Origin: an uncultured Clostridium sp.
GTDB lineage: Bacteria > Bacillota > Clostridia > TANB77 > CAG-508
Reading direction: 5' to 3'
DNA length: 6,927 bases
Assembly (NCBI GenBank): GCA_947062645.1
Contig: CAMSQT010000057.1
Location: 1 to 6,927, forward strand
The notes under the pieces are model-generated. The model was not told where the DNA came from and ran no database searches. It saw only the letters and a list, made by a program, of their open reading frames with translations. Positions 6,883 to 6,927 of the stretch are shown piece after piece (position 1 is the stretch's first letter; each line of letters starts with the position of its first letter). Position numbers and translations under genes: made by a program.

Positions 6883-6927
6883 AGATCGGAAGAGCGTCGT
6901 GTAGGGAAAGAGTGTTGGATCGAGTGT
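6883..6927 (+). other. Illumina adapter with index (right end)
   Basis: From AGATCGGAAGAGCGTCGTG onward the sequence is the reverse complement of the TruSeq read-1 adapter (6883-6915). It is followed by 8 bases that fit an i5 index slot (TGGATCGA, 6916-6923) and then GTGT, the start of the P5 part. This is library DNA and not genome. Confidence 0.97.

Overview
The window is a strongly A+T-rich stretch of bacterial chromosome. It carries AGGAGG-type ribosome binding sites, a dipicolinate (spore-specific) synthase gene and a polA–lytic transglycosylase gene order. Together these suggest an endospore-forming Bacillota, most likely an uncultured, Clostridia-like organism; this is inference, and no marker fixes the species. 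The insert is bases 22-6882. Both ends are Illumina library adapters (1-21 and 6883-6927), so the contig ends are technical.

All recognisable genes lie on the minus strand and are read from right to left. First comes the C-terminal part of a polytopic membrane protein (6557-6882), possibly a GT-C-type glycosyltransferase. It overlaps the TTG start of polA (DNA polymerase I, 3857-6569). A small membrane-anchored lytic transglycosylase (3243-3807, TTG start) and a membrane-anchored TPR protein (1939-3186) follow. A hairpin terminator (1898-1936) closes this group. A second unit then begins: dpaA (dipicolinate synthase subunit A, 925-1810), whose stop overlaps the start of uppP (undecaprenyl-diphosphatase, 70-928) by 4 bases. 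The first group covers DNA replication/repair and wall turnover. The second couples spore dipicolinate synthesis to lipid-carrier recycling.

The remarkable feature is the way the genes are interrupted. uppP, dpaA, the transglycosylase gene and polA (four times) each need a +1 shift to read through. All seven shifts are the same event: one extra C directly before a GGN glycine codon, in phase, so the zero frame reads CGG. Across the window the coding strand has 16 CGG triplets inside genes. The seven that are in-frame codons are exactly the seven shift sites. The nine that straddle a codon boundary need no shift. CGG is never used as an ordinary arginine codon, although CGT, CGA and CGC are used. 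With the seven C's skipped, every protein becomes full length and the conserved motifs join exactly (PGTSRSG in UppP, LPGK in DpaA, EADDVLG in Pol I). Two explanations remain: a systematic technical insertion, or a recoding system in which CGGN is read as glycine by +1 frameshifting or a four-base-reading tRNA. The phase and base specificity make the second worth serious testing.
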